Source of the DNA: Pictodentalium vernedei | Lineage: Eukaryota; Mollusca; Scaphopoda; Dentaliida; Dentaliidae | Assembly (NCBI GenBank): GCA_031216915.1 | Contig: CM062297.1 | Span: 182,288,083-182,352,082 of the forward strand | Length of the DNA: 64,000 nucleotides | Direction of reading: 5' to 3' | Part shown: positions 1 through 12,269 of the stretch, one piece after another | How positions within the stretch are numbered: the first letter of the stretch is position 1 | How the letters are laid out: every line of letters begins with the position of its first letter | The notes under the pieces: generated by a model | What the model saw: only the letters and a program-made list of their open reading frames with translations | What the model was told of the DNA's origin: nothing | The model's database searches: none | Position numbers and translations under genes: made by a program

Positions 1-67
1 AAGTTGCGAATCTACGCTTCTTCCGTTAAACCTTATTTCATAGAAGAATGTAGTACTTTGTGACCAA

Positions 68-419
68 AGGGCGCGGTGACTCAGTAGGTAGAGGTGCAGG
101 CTGCAAGCCGAGAAGTCCTCGGTTGGAATCCCACCTGCGGAAATCGCGCTGTGTCCTTGTGCAAGACACTTCACTCCCATTGTCCACGTGGGGGAACGGT
201 GACGCCGTGTACTAAGGTGTACTGCACGTAGATGGTGCACCTGTCTTCAACAAATGCTAACTCTGCTTGTTTGGAGTTAGTATGATGGGGAGCTGACAGT
301 TGCTCGCCGTTGCTCAGTGGTTCTCTCCGGGTTATCCGGCTTCCTCCTCCCGTAAAACTGTCGTGGTAATGATTGGCTATTGTGCAGAAATATGTGACCT
401 TAAACACCAAAAAAAAAAA

Positions 420-470
<51 letters not shown>

Positions 471-472
471 AA
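68..472 (+). mobile_element. tRNA-derived SINE, full length, with target duplication
   Basis: The 5' end is a tRNA-like head with an A-box-like GTGACTCAGTAGG and a degenerate B box (GGTTGGAATCCCAC). The body shares the segment around GCAAGACACTTCA and the CTGCACGTAGATGGTGCAC block with the other SINEs in this window. The 3' end is a long (AAAT)n tail. A perfect 14-bp target duplication, TACTTTGTGACCAA, lies at 54-67 and 473-486, which fixes both borders and shows LINE-driven insertion. This is the cleanest copy of the family here. The partner LINE is not identified. Confidence 0.9.
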
Positions 473-658
473 TACTTTGTGACCAATGATGTTTCGGTAG
501 AGGACCTTTCGCCCAGCAGATAATTCGGCCTATGCCATTTCGACCATTGGACGTTTTGGCCAATTGGACATGTTGATATTGAAAGAGTATTGAAATGGGT
601 ATTCAAATTGATAATTTTATTTTTATGTTATTCTCAAGTTGATTATACTTTAATAAAC

Positions 659-897
659 TTAACCCTTTGGACTCTAGTGGGATCTTCCGTGCTAGTTCAA
701 TAGCAGTATTAGAAGAGTCCATATTCATTATTTGGGGTAGGCCAATCAATATTTTCAACGAGCAGCCTCGGGGCTGCATGTTCAAAATATTGATTGGTCT
801 ACCCCACACATTTACTGAACAGCCATCCTATTTGATGACGTTATGACGTATCATATTTCCCGTCCGGAAAATCGGCCGCTAGGGTTCAAAGGGTTAA
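659..897. mobile_element. TTAA-flanked MITE, family A
   Basis: The element is bounded by TTAA on both sides with inverted ends CCCTTTGGACTCTAG and CTAGGGTTCAAAGGG. The centre is a strong palindrome (about 735-805) around GCAGCCTCGGGGCTGC. A TTAA target with CCC-starting ends is typical of piggyBac-type non-autonomous elements; no transposase is present. Related copies lie at 2448-2685, 5351-5566, 13935-14175 and as a fragment near 31979-32045. Confidence 0.75.
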
Positions 898-910
898 ATG
901 TTAAATATAT

Positions 911-977
911 TTAACCCTTTACCTCCGACATGAGGTGACACTGGCTGTCGAAAGTGGAAAGTTTTGTTAAATTCCAA

Positions 978-1028
<51 letters not shown>

Positions 1029-1274
1029 ATATAACCATTTACCAACCTGAACAGCAGAGAGGCTTGCAAAAAAATGCTTGAATGACGAAACATTGTCAGT
1101 TTTTGTCTCAAAAACATAGCTTATGACCCATCATTGAAACGAGCTCCACGAGCTCGTTCCAATGAGTGTCAAAAGCTATGTGTTTGAGACAAAAATGCAA
1201 AGATAATAAAATTTGAATGGCGATTTTTGTGAATAGCGTTGGTCATATATAGCCGTCTGGTTTTAAAGGGTTAA
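911..1274. mobile_element. TTAA-flanked MITE, family B, interrupted by a SINE fragment
   Basis: The left end is TTAACCCTTTACC and the right end is TTTTAAAGGGTTAA. The centre is a long palindrome (about 1110-1190) of the family-B type: CAAAAACATAG, then ATGACCC, then CGAGCTC. A truncated SINE sits between the left end and the rest (see 924-1031). Confidence 0.7.
924..1031 (+). mobile_element. 5'-truncated SINE nested in a MITE
   Basis: Only the last part of the SINE is present: the CATGAGGTGACACTGGCTGTCGAAAGTG segment in short pieces, then CCAATAAATAAA and a long AAAT tail. The MITE end around it is duplicated: TAACCCTTTACC at 912-923 and TAACCATTTACC at 1032-1043. This shows that the SINE jumped into the MITE after the MITE had inserted. 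Confidence 0.75.
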
Positions 1275-2447
1275 TTGAAATAAGTTAAATGTTTTTTGGG
1301 AAAGCACGCTTATTATAAAAACCTTCCAGGAAAATTTCCATTTTCAAGAATAGAATACTGATCGTCAATGAATAGAAATAAGAATTCAATAGGTAGATAA
1401 TATTATTTTTTATAATATTATTAATATATAAATTATTATTACATGATATATTATCTCAGATTTGTTTGTGACAGGTTTTTTTGGAGAGTACCTAAAGGCA
1501 CTCTCCAAAAAACTGGTATGAAACAATAATTGACGAATCCATTCCAATACATTATACCACTTTTGCGGAAAACTCCATCCAGACAAAAATATTTGACTGA
1601 GACATCCTAGAACGAAAGATTCTAGACCGAAACGTCATTGGGCTATGCGTCTGTCCACCTTCATTTCATGCTGTACCGAACTCCATTTCATGGGGATAGA
1701 CTGAATGATTTATTGTTAAGTATACGCTCTCTGTATGTTTATTTGTAAAGGGCACATCTCCCGAATTTGTTCTGAATGCGGAGGGGAGAACATTTTAAAA
1801 CACTTCCAGCTGAAATAAAACTTAGTACATGAGGAGCTGACTAGATCGTTAAAGGGGTGGGGGCAGAGTATGTGTCACTTGTTTGGCATAACCTTAATGA
1901 AAGTCTACTACCATGTTTAACCATGGTAACCAAAAGAGGAGGAGCTAACTTCAGCCAACTTTTGGCTGTACTTCGTTTTTAACGTCAAATTTTGAAAATT
2001 ACATATATTTTATGAAAAAGATTATAAATAGACATATCTCCCTTCAAGCTGAAAAAGAGGCTTATAGGTTTTGAGAACAGGTTTGATGAGCCCTTACCGC
2101 CATTGAGAAAAATTTCCAATTTAGTGTATCCTTTGCCTGCCGATTGTGGTGTGTGTGTGGCTGCATCGGAACCTTTTCCATTGAGCGTTAAATCGAAACA
2201 GAATGTATACTTTATGATCAGGTGGCAGCCATACATATAGTGTCTGCTTTAATGTAGATGATGGTCGAATTAATATATTACAACCTGGAGCAAGTTGGCT
2301 GCTGGTCTAAAATGTTAATTAATTTGTCTCTTCTACAAATTCATTGGGCAGTTTTTCAGTGTTCTAAAATTAAGACAAAAATTGTGTCGAGAAACAATTC
2401 ATCTGTCGTTTTCAAATAGTTAATTTTTGACGTGAAATGTATTTTTG
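1275..2447. other. AT-rich stretch without a recognisable gene
   Basis: No convincing coding sequence was found. It holds a short palindrome at 1476-1516 (GGAGAGTACC against GGCACTCTCC), which is probably the core of a decayed MITE. Otherwise it is AT-rich unique-looking DNA. Confidence 0.5.
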
Positions 2448-2685
2448 CTAAACCTTGTGGACCCTGATGGTACGTTGCATGACAGTTTAGAGCCACCAAG
2501 TGGTAGAGCCTATATTCGTTACTTGGGGTAAGACCAATCAAGATTTTCAATGTGCAGTCTTCAGGGCTGCACGTTGAAAATCTAGAGTGGTCTCCTCTAC
2601 ACAAATTCACCGAACACCTATCCACTTTATGAATTCAGGTCGCATCAAGATCGGGAAAACCGGTATTTCGGGCCCATAGGGTTGA
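2448..2685. mobile_element. TTAA-type MITE, family A, degenerate copy
   Basis: The internal sequence matches the 659-897 element, including the palindrome around GCAGTCTTCAGGGCTGC. Its ends are decayed (CTAAACCTTGTGGACCC and CATAGGGTTGAA). Confidence 0.6.
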
Positions 2686-2796
2686 ATTCTAATACAAAAC
2701 GCATTAGAACAGGAAAAGTGATGAATTATCACCCACACAGTTAGACCAGGTAATGAACAGACCCAATATTCTACCTAAAATACATATCGACCCAGG

Positions 2797-3558
2797 GAGG
2801 GGGGGGGGGGGGCACCAAAAATTTGCAAGACGTGACGTGGGGTGGGTGGATCTCCTGAGTGCGCCAAAAATGTGCATTTTCAACTTGTGCAATTTTTTGA
2901 ATTTTTTAAAAATATATCAATATATCAGCTAATATATACCATCATTTGTGTTTCAAACCTTAAAGATGATGTTGTACATCACACTCTTAACATAAATACA
3001 ACATCAGCAGGCTTTATATGTGAGAATATTGGGCTTAATCTGGGAAAATGTCACACGTTAGTAGGGGGTGGGTGTCTTGTTCGAAATGTAGAAAATGTGC
3101 AGACAATATTTTGGGAAAATTCTCTCTGATGCACTAAATTTAACCCAAGTTATTTATTTATTAATAGAATTTGTATGGATAGAAGAGGAAAGTAGCAAAC
3201 ACCTGAGAATACTGACAGAACAATTCAAATGAAAATTTGTTCCTGTATATGTACACCTGCTCTGGCCAATCCTGATAATGAACAGCTTGTCATTTGTAGA
3301 CTGGGGCCCACAGCAGCCCACAGAGGTTGAAATTGGTGGTACCAGTTTAAGAACATTATGAAATCCCCCTAAAGACAGCTGTGCCTACTAAGTTTATAAG
3401 TTTATTTTTGATTTTAATGGGAGAGTGGGGGGGGGGGGGGTGTCTGAGAACGGTAGTAGAAAATGTTCACGTAGGGGTGGGTGGGTGTAAAAAGGAGCTG
3501 AATAAAAAATAGGACGTCACGTCTTGCAAATTTTTAGTGCCCCCCCCCCCCCCCCCCC
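2797..3558. mobile_element. Poly-G/poly-C-ended inverted-repeat element, family E, copy 1
   Basis: The left end is a G tract followed by CACCAAAAATTTGCAAGACG. The right end is the inverse, CGTCTTGCAAATTTTTAGTG, followed by a C tract. The interior matches the element at 16078-16973. It contains an uninterrupted TTAA (3347-3350) exactly where copy 2 carries a family-B MITE. No transposase is seen. The superfamily is unknown. Confidence 0.65.
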
Positions 3559-3748
3559 TTCCTGATCGACCAATCAAAAAATGTCACTGTTATACCAAAT
3601 CAAAAATGTCACTGTTATACCTGATTTTGTTTTACTATTCAAGTTTGTTTTACTTTTCACGCACCGCTGATGACCTTTTGACGAACTGTGAAATGAAAAG
3701 TGGCAATAGACGCCATTCTGAAAATCGGACGAGACATCGATTTCAGTC

Positions 3749-3800
<52 letters not shown>

Positions 3801-5350
3801 ACCTGATTAATCCGGTCCGATTGTAACATATTTCAGCGGATGAAATCACGCGATTTCTCCCATAAACGTTTAAAAGACCTGGAGACACTTCAAAGAAAAG
3901 CTTTCAGATCTGAACATAACATTTAATGCTGTTCTGAAGAATCTTTATTGTAACTAAATGCAAAGAAATGTTGACAAAATATAGAATATCGCAACAAATA
4001 TTATCACCACACAAGTCCATAACAATACAAAGTCAGTAAGAGAATGGGGTGCCGTAGAATTTTTAATTTAATTTTTATATACTTTCAGAACAACAAATTT
4101 AATGGAATAGGTAAAATATAAGTGAGAGAAAAATCGTATCTTCAATAGTGGAAAATAGAAGGATTTATCTTCACTAGTGATCATACACGCTATTTTTGGT
4201 CAGCAGCTTAGCCACGGAACCCTATACACATATATGCCTGAAATCCCCAAACTTGTTCATGGACTCTTAACTCTGATATTTTGGGGGTATTAAGCCTATA
4301 CGTACTGGGTAATTAAGCCTTTACCCCTTTCAAAAGGCGTGCATAACTTTTTGCGTGAAGAAAAACATTGGTAGCGGACAAGCAGACGATAAAAATAGCA
4401 AAAAATCAGAAGCGAGGTTCGGTAATAATTTAATCCAACAGCTCGACAGAGCTGTTGGATTAAATTATTACTGAATCTCCTAACAAACCAGGATGGTTTC
4501 GCACATTTCGCCGTTGATAGTATTGACTGAAATGAAGGGCTAAAAAAGTACTAACGGTCCTTTAATTGGTATGAAAAGTTATTTTTTGTCCCCAGGGAAG
4601 ATCCAGAACCTCCACCAGTAGAGGATGCACCCTCGTGGCCCGTTACAGGGAGAACTGAAGTCGAAGGAAACCTTCTTTGTTCGATTGAAATGATGTTGGG
4701 GGAACAAAGTATTTTTCGGCTGTCAATCTTTTCCCCCACTTCATTTCGCCTGGTTACGCCCCTATTTTCGGTACTATCCTAGCTCACGTTAATTCATTTG
4801 CGTGTTAATATTTAACCCTTTTTTGGAAATATCCACGTGTTAAGTGGGGGAAATGGCATATCAATTGTCCTTCACTTAAAATAACGGTCATATCCAACCA
4901 GCATCACAAAATAGCCGTTCTAATTTTAATATTTTGTTTTTAAAGTTTTATCCCGAAAACGTAGGTTTTGACGCAATACTTTATTCCTTTAGAACGAACA
5001 GCCTTCATTCACATTTTGTTAAATCCTTGATTATTGTTTGATTAGAGTCGTTTTGATTGCGGAATGCCAAATGGAAAAGTAGTTTTTGATGTCCCCGTAT
5101 TTGAAGGATGACTCTGTGGGGGATGACTATAATGATTTAGTATCAGAGGCGCGTCGATTCCGGGGAGTGAGCACGTGAAATCCCCTCCCCCACCCCACAC
5201 ACATTAACAGAAATATGTTGCATGACTATACACTGAGTTCATTAGTATGCAAATGTGTCAGTCTGCAAGTAAAAAACAAAACAAAAACCAAAAAAACCCC
5301 ACATATTTGGTGAAACAGAGTCTTGCTGGAGATAAATTATGCAAAATTAC
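3559..5350. other. Non-coding stretch with a 50-base poly-C tract and a short palindrome
   Basis: A run of about 50 C residues lies at 3750-3801. A palindrome at 4419-4470 pairs AATTTAATCCAACAGCTC with GAGCTGTTGGATTAAATT. No supported gene was found; reading frames here come from the homopolymer. Confidence 0.5.
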
Positions 5351-5566
5351 TTAACCCTTTGAACTCTGGTGGTATCTTCCATTCCAGTTCAATGGCAGCA
5401 ATTAGAAGAGTCCATATTCATTATTTGGGGTAGACCAATCAATATTTTCAACGTGCAGCCTCGGGGCTGCACGTTGCAAATATTGATTGGTCTACTCCAC
5501 ACATTTACTGAACAGCCATCCTATATAATGACGTTAAAAAGCGGCCGCTCGGGTTCAAAGGGTTAT
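5351..5566. mobile_element. TTAA-flanked MITE, family A
   Basis: Left end TTAACCCTTTGAACTCTGG, right end CTCGGGTTCAAAGGGTTA. The central palindrome around GCAGCCTCGGGGCTGC is near-identical to the 659-897 copy. It is slightly shorter because part of the right arm is missing. Confidence 0.75.
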
Positions 5567-6149
5567 GGGCAATCTTAGGATACGGAAAAAATAACTATTC
5601 AGTAACTATCAAAGAAAAGGTAACAGTACCCCCAAAATGCACCACCAAATTAGCATAAAAATACACATTTTATTTCTTATTTCGGAACTTTTACGATGAT
5701 AAATTACAAATAAAAATTTTCACCTTGTTGGGTTTCGCCTTGTTGGGCTCGTTTTGTTGGGATATTTTACCTTTTCGTCGTGATGGGATTCACCTTGTTG
5801 GAATTACATCCTAAGATTATATGTAGATGTTAAAACAAATTTAATTGCATTTTTGGGCAATGAATTCCATCTGCGGCGAATTCGATCTATCTTTCTTCTT
5901 CGATCATATTCCAACTTGATAGATTTCGATTTGGAACATGGTTGAAGTGCAAGAAATATACCGATCTATGATCAGACCGCGACATACACTCACCAAAAAC
6001 AGACGTTGGAGAGCAAGCTCTCAGACCGCCAGTATAATTCTGTTCAGATTTCGATGCTGTGATGGTCTGTTTGTTTACCCACCTTTGTGGAAATTTATAC
6101 TCAGACGACCGTTATTGTAATGTGATGAGCCTTTACTTACAAAGATATA
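5567..6149. other. AT-rich stretch, no gene seen
   Basis: It contains loosely repeated TTCRCCTTGTTGGG words at about 5725-5805, probably a decayed short tandem repeat. No coding sequence is supported. Confidence 0.4.
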
Positions 6150-6407
6150 CAGTACGTGGAGAGTGTATTTATCTCTAAATCACCCGCAGGGTGGAGATTT
6201 CACCCAGGCAATAATTGCAAATTTGTTGCAAAGCATAACAGGCACAGGCAAAGTTTCAACCAATGGACCTCCGGGTTAAACCCGGAGGTTCATTGGCTGA
6301 AACATTGCTTGTGTTTTTTGTCCATATGTACACAATTTGAACGTTATAGGTTGGGTGATAACTCCACTCCGCGGGTGATTTAGTTACAATCCACTCTCCA
6401 CGTACTG
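6150..6407. mobile_element. TA-flanked MITE (Tc1/mariner-type ends) with a palindromic core
   Basis: The inverted ends are CAGTACGTGGAGAGTG and CACTCTCCACGTACTG, flanked by TA on each side, as expected for Tc1/mariner-type target duplication. Inside, a second inverted pair (AAATCACCCGC against GCGGGTGATTT) encloses a palindrome at about 6239-6313 centred on CCTCCGGGTTAAACCCGGAGG. That core recurs in a different MITE at 17401-17478. Confidence 0.75.
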
Positions 6408-7036
6408 TACAGATATTCTTTCCTAGCCCAGTTATAGATATTGCAATCAATAAGTATTCAATTTTCCCCAAAACATCAAGATATTGACATAATTTATGGA
6501 ACTACGCGGCGTAATTCTAAAACAACGACGGTGGTGAATCTCCATTTCTGACTGTAATGTCATCAAATTTCGATCAAATCACGTCTCGATTGAGCAATAT
6601 TTCTAGCTTTGATTCAAAGAAAATGAATATTTATGAAATTTTTCAAATTCAATCAACCGAATATATCAGGTGACCGGAAAAGCGAACCTCAGATTCGCCT
6701 TTCCAACCAACTGAAATATTCCAGACTGGTGGATCAGTACATAGATGATGACCTATTTGAGTGCTAGACTGGTTCCAGGCAACAACAGCGTCGAATTTCT
6801 TACAGAATTAAACTGGTAGTCTCAGAGCTTGTTTAGAGAGTATTCTTTCTTTTGGCGATAAACAAATTGAATACGTGTTGTAACACAAAGGAAGTCACCA
6901 GATGGTTTGAAGGTATGTATCACATTTATTATTTCCCACACCACCTTCATCCACCCCCGGTACACATATCCTTTTTAACACCTCCCACCGTTCTCATCAA
7001 AACTGGAGAATCAACGAAATGGGGTGTTTGGTTTTA

Positions 7037-7517
7037 CTGTAAAAATTACCGTTAAAATGACGGTAAACGTACTGGCAGCCAGCTACCGTTACTTTTACCG
7101 TAAATTTTACGGTAACGACTGTTACAACCTAAAGTTTCATCTTATTAAAACTTATAGAGAAGTGCTCATATATCTAATCAAGTGGTCTGTTAAAGACTGA
7201 CGCCTGTGTGAATTTTGCAAATTGTGCTATTCCCACCAATGGGCATAATATCCACGGTGCATAAGTTAATGAATAAACCATAAACTTAACCATATACAGT
7301 GGAGTAAAGTTTTTTCATACAGAACGAACACATTCAACTCTCTCTTTTCTGCTTTTGTTAAATAGCATCGTCCATGTTGAAAGATCTAATATCAGTTCTT
7401 CGATTTTGCTCCAAGATCCAACAAAAAGGATCGGCATTGACAAGAGTGGTCTAATACGGTATTTTGACCGTAATTTTTTACGGTAGGAGTACCGGTAGCT
7501 GCCGGTATTTTTACAGT
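7037..7517. mobile_element. Inverted-repeat MITE with ACTGTAAAAAT ends
   Basis: The left end ACTGTAAAAATTACCG and the right end CGGTATTTTTACAGT are inverted. Both arms are rich in ACGGTAA/TTACCGT words. It may be hAT-like (CACTGTAAAA-type ends), but no clear target duplication was found. A related fragment lies at about 20843-20925. Confidence 0.55.
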
Positions 7518-8871
7518 GTATGGATGCGGACATTTTACTCCCTTTTCCGCTTTCCATCAACCCCTGACGCCTCCATTTCGTATGGTGTTGGAATGGGAAA
7601 TATATACTTGACCAACACCAAGAGAAATCGAAATGTCGTGTTTTAGGTGTTAAATAATTTGTTGAACAGAGAATAAAATATTTAAAAGTGTATAAGAAAG
7701 ATATTATCATGAAAGAGATACAACCGGATGAGATTTTAAAAGACAGTTAGACTGTGAATAAATGGATTCGATTTATGACATTTAACTCTATCGTGACGAG
7801 GGAAAAAAGAATTTTGCGTTGAGTCGTTAATGATACTGTTTTCAAGTATTTTGTTGAATAAGTATTGTTCAAAACAGAGTTCACTAAAAACATTCTTGAT
7901 TTATTGAGATAATTAAAATAAATCAGCCGCAAATACTATACATACGAGCTCAATATGATGTGAAATGTTCGGAAATAAACACATGGGTTATTGAGAAGAG
8001 GTTAATAATTATACCATAGACATGGAAATAGACCCGTTTGTACAAAAATACTGTCTTGTTTGGCCGAAATCGGAAAAGAATCACATTTTACGTTACTTTT
8101 TGTTTATTTTTGTCAACAAATAGTGTACAAATTATTTCGTCCCCTGGGTGCAACAAGTCGTCATCTGCAATGCTTAGGCATTGCAGATGACACCTTGATG
8201 CACCCAAGATGCAGTTCCTTTCTCTCAAGCCGGCGGCATTGAACAGATCAACTTAAGTAATGCAACTTTTTGAATGACAGAACATGATCGACTTCGTTGG
8301 TGTTATTTTTGCGAGCACCTGTTGGCTGATAACAACATCTCCATGATGCCGCCAACCATGTTCGCTTGTATGACTTTGCTTAGTGATTCGGAAAATACCC
8401 ATTCAAGGAAATAATTTGATGTGCGTTGCCGAGTGATTAAAACACAAGAAGTTCTTTGTCATTCGCTGTCACTGGCCCTTTGAACGACCGAGCTCGACTG
8501 AAGAATAACAGAACGAGGCAGCCAATTAAAAGTACATCAAGACGATTTAGAGCAACTTTGAATTCATTCGACACTAAATTGTGACTGGAGCGTTTATTCT
8601 TCGCCAATTATTTTGAGACAGAAAGGGACAATTGAACAAGGACACCTCGCAGTGTCGTTTGTCCAACGGCGCCGTTACCCGCTCGGCGCTCATGTCTAAC
8701 GCAGCGAACGATAGTCTGTCACATGTAACCCTTCATTTGTTATAACTGCGAAACCCGCAACTCTGAAGCAGGTTTTACTGAAAAATAGTAATTTGACCAA
8801 ATAAAAAAAACGTGTGGGAGATCAAATGATTACGTCACGTGGTATATAGATTATTTTTATTTATTTATTTG
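7518..8871. other. Non-coding stretch with a palindromic element core (8142-8212)
   Basis: The palindrome pairs CATCTGCAATGCTTAGG with CATTGCAGATGACACC. It shares its core with the element at 10213-10372. The rest is AT-rich, with no supported gene. Confidence 0.45.
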
Positions 8872-9268
8872 GGAGCGCGGTGACTCAGTGTTTACAGCAT
8901 TGGACAAATCGAAAGGTCCACGGTTCGATCCCCGCCAGGGGCTACTGCGTTGCGTTCTTTGACAAGACACTTAATCCCGATTGCCCACGTGGTGCACGAT
9001 GGCACTGTGTACTAAGGCGTACTGCACGTCGATGGTGCACTTGTCTTCAACCAATACTAACACTGCTTGTGTGGAGTTAGTACATTGGGGACTCTGGAAG
9101 TTGTTCGCCGTTGCTCGGTGGTTCTCTCAGGGTACTCCGGCTTCCTTCACCTGTATAATTGTCCGACACGAGGTGACCCTGGCTGTCGAAAGTGCTATTA
9201 AACCCCAATAACTGAATAAATACATTTATTTATTTATTTATTTATTTTTTTTATTTTTTTTTATTTTT

Positions 9269-9306
<38 letters not shown>
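8871..9306 (+). mobile_element. tRNA-derived SINE
   Basis: The head GGGAGCGCGGTGACTCAGTG carries an A box. The B box is GGTTCGATCCCCGCC. The body has the usual CTGCACGTCGATGGTGCAC and CCGACACGAGGTGACCCTGG segments and ends in an imperfect tail of TTTA-type repeats. Low-complexity tail-like sequence on both sides hides the target duplication. Confidence 0.85.
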
Positions 9307-9308
<2 letters not shown>

Positions 9309-10212
9309 TTAATGGCGAATGTTGCTTAAAATCAAAAGAAACTCAACACCTTTGATTTTCCAGCTCTCCTGACTGAAATATCGAGAGGATGTACTTAAAA
9401 TAGCGATAATACCCAGTTTATTTATTGGATATTATTTTCTTTCCCAGAGTTGCCCATTATCAAGCTCGGCAGATATGACTCCCAAATCGGCTGATGTGAT
9501 CTCAATCTCGGCTGATATGAGTTGTCCCTCTTGATGCGTGACAAGGCGCAATCAATTTCTTTACATTGAAATCGTTCACCGTTATTTGTCGAACGCAGTT
9601 AGGAAAATTGCTGTTACCATGCATAATGGAGTTCGGTTTCAGGCTGATATGAAGTTACCTCGGGCTGATATCTCGGCCGATATGAAGCTAACCAAGTAAT
9701 AACCTCTAAGTATACGTGTATTATAGGTATAACAGTACTATAATATTTTGCCACAAGCGACTATTATGAGGTTCAAGTGAAAAACATGCCATTCAATATA
9801 TCTTTGTCAAGTGCAGCCTTTCAGACAACCCTTTTCTATCCCGAAAATAGGGTGTCCTGCAGCACACAAAGACAAGAATGACAGGAAGGAGAGTAACGGC
9901 CACGCGTACATTTTTTTCGGGGAATTCCTAATAAAAACATACCAACAGTCAATAATTTATTATTGTACTTTTAGGCCTAAAATTCATCAAACCACCCTCT
10001 TTATTTCTCTGGAATATTCAGTAATTATGCAAGATGTTGGTAGAATGCTTCAAAAGTTTATTAAAAAATACATTTTTCTCAAGGCTGCTTAGTTTCGGAT
10101 ATTGCATCGTTTCCACTTCTTCAAGATGGGTTACTCTAATTCAAATATTTAGTGCTGTTATACCATTAGTAATGATTTTTTTACATCTCGCAACAGCGTC
10201 TAAATTTTAACA
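9307..10212. other. Non-coding stretch with dispersed TCGGCTGATATGA words
   Basis: The word TCGGCTGATATGA and close variants occur about five times between 9467 and 9690, suggesting a decayed short repeat. No coding sequence is supported. Confidence 0.4.
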
Positions 10213-10372
10213 CATCGTCCCCTGAGTACCAATGTGTTCTATATGCCAGTAGGCAGATAGAACACATTGGAATTCAGTGGACGGTATTTCATTTTCGACT
10301 CTTGAGTGGAACGAGGCGCCATCTGCAATGCTTTAGCATTGCAGATGGCGCCTTGATCTACTCATGGGACAA
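10213..10372. mobile_element. Double-palindrome MITE core (family H)
   Basis: Two consecutive palindromes occur. The first is at 10220-10276 (CCAATGTGTTCTAT against ATAGAACACATTGG). The second is at 10303-10368 (GGCGCCATCTGCAATGC against GCATTGCAGATGGCGCC). The second core recurs at 8142-8212, and the first recurs at the right edge of the window (63948-64000). Confidence 0.55.
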
Positions 10373-10703
10373 TTCATAAATCAATTTATGATACTTTTAT
10401 GCCCTTACGCGATGTTGTATTAAATTCGTCGGGGACTAAGAAGTGTTAATACCGTATTATCGCTCTATTTACAGAAAATCTGACAGGTATAGTTGTGTTT
10501 CATTCATTTTTCTCCCGTCAACTAACCAATAATTTCCACTCAATTGCCAGTGAAACACGCTGATGATTTCCCCAGGCACAATTGAAACCGCGAATGTCCA
10601 ATTATGTGTTTATGTGTATTAACTGCCATAATGCTGGATTAAATTCCAATGATATTTCAAAACACAAAAAATTATTTATTTATTAATTTATTAATTAATT
10701 AAT

Positions 10704-10739
<36 letters not shown>

Positions 10740-10746
<7 letters not shown>

Positions 10747-11190
10747 TTTTGAAGATAACGTACTGTGATCGCAAAATTGGTTTCTTTCTCAGCTGAATCG
10801 CGAGGGAGCGCGGTGGCTCAGTGGTTACGGCGTTGGACTTCAAACCGAAAGGTCCATGGTTCGATCTCCACCAGGGGTAACTGCCTTGTGTCCTTGGGCA
10901 AGGCACTTAATCCCAATTGCCAGTGTGGGAGCACGGTGGCGCTGTGTACTAAAGCGTACTGCACATCGATGGTGCACTTGCCTTCAACCAATGCTAACCC
11001 TGCTTGTGTGGAGTTGGTACGTTGGGGAGTCTTGACAGTTGCTCGCCCTTCTTTCCGGGTACTCCGGCTTCCTCCACCCGTAAAACTGTCTGACACGGGA
11101 TGACCCTGGCAGTCGAAAGTATCGTTATACCCCAATAAGTAAATAAATAAATAAATAAAATTTTAAAAAAAATATATATATATAAAAAAA

Positions 11191-11249
<59 letters not shown>

Positions 11250-11540
11250 ATATCTGGATCGCGAGAGATTGGGACCTGATCGCGAAATATTTCCATCGGA
11301 GGATAGACATTTTTAGAGCAAAATAAAATAAAATCAAGAATAAATTACGAAAAACAAATAAAAAGGCTGTCTGAGATACACTGTATTTGCGTTTCTTTTG
11401 AGAATGGTGAGATTTTAGACTGTCGTGGGCAAAAAATGGACAGAGACTTTCACAGGATTCTGACTTAGTCGCGATCCAGTAGAAATTCCCTGTCTGCTTT
11501 TGTGACAACAATAGAGTGAGCTTAGTAAATCTACAGGGTA
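10740..11540. repeat. Old dispersed repeat (family G), copy 1, split by a SINE
   Basis: The pieces at 10740-10803 and 11253-11540 align with 18560-18800: GGTTTCTTT, GATCGCGA, AAAATCA, CTGTCTGAGAT and AAATGGACAGA appear in the same order. The SINE at 10804-11253 lies between them. The family is otherwise unidentified. Confidence 0.5.
10804..11253 (+). mobile_element. tRNA-derived SINE with target duplication
   Basis: The head GGGAGCGCGGTGGCTCAGTG is followed by a B box GGTTCGATCTCC, the conserved CCTTGGGCAAGGCACTTAATC segment, the common body and a very long AAAT tail. The 12-bp flanks CTGAATCGCGAG (10793-10804) and CTGGATCGCGAG (11254-11265) differ at one base. This is the best-preserved head in the window. 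Confidence 0.9.
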
Positions 11541-11740
11541 TGTTCAAATTGCCTACTTTTGGTTGGTAAAGTGCACCGTTTTGAAAAATTTACAGAGAAA
11601 TATTGAAAAATTGCTTAGAACTTATTTCAGTGATAGTACTACGGAATGTACACAGTGATATTGTGTTCAGAAACCCGTTGGGTGGATATCAGGCCCAGCC
11701 GTGTGGCTGCATGTTAAAGAAATTAATTAATCTAACTTAA

Positions 11741-12108
11741 ATTTATTTATGTATTTATTGGAGTTTTGAGGTCACATACTTATGTACAATGGATAATCGT
11801 AACTGTGACAGTTTTACGCGTGGAGGAAGCCGGAGTACCAGGAGAGAACCACCGAGCATCGACGAGCAACTGACAGCTCCTCAACATTTTAACTCTGTTC
11901 AAGTTCCGTCCAAGCAGGGTTACAGCGGTTGAATACATATGCACCATCGACGTGCAGTACGCGTTGGTAGAGTCATCGTGCCTCCATGTAGGCAACCGGC
12001 ATAAAGTGCCTTGCCCAAGGACACAACGCGGGTTGTCCCAGACGGGGATCGAACTCAGGACATCTAGCGTAGAAGTCCAACAGTCTACCACTGAGCTACC
12101 GCGCCCCC
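11741..12108 (-). mobile_element. tRNA-derived SINE, minus strand
   Basis: On the minus strand it begins GGGGGCGCGGTAGCTCAGTGG, contains the B box and the GGCAAGGCACTTTATG segment, and ends in an AAAT-type tail at 11741. It belongs to the subfamily with GTCACAGTTACGATTATCC near the 3' end, which is shared with the 5S-headed copy at 36728-37126. Confidence 0.85.
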
Positions 12109-12269
12109 AACTACCTTAAATATTCATTCATCAAAAACTATGCATCTTTCCACATGGGTGAAGCGATTTTGCAAAAACATGAATTGAAGAGTTGAATGCG
12201 TTCGTTCTGAAAAGTTCACTCCATTGTAGTACCTGAACACTCCTCTGTTAGTTTGTATATGACTAAATT

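Noticed and set aside
171-606. Open frames with IYLFIYLF repeats
   Set aside because: They are translations of the (AAAT)n tail of the SINE. The same explains frames at 911-1117 and 10994-11547.
3537-3888. Proline- and glycine-run proteins
   Set aside because: They are produced by the 50-base C tract and its complement; there is no other coding sign.
10804-10880. A real tRNA gene
   Set aside because: A and B boxes are present, but the sequence is the head of a SINE with body, tail and target duplication. The same applies to the other SINE heads.
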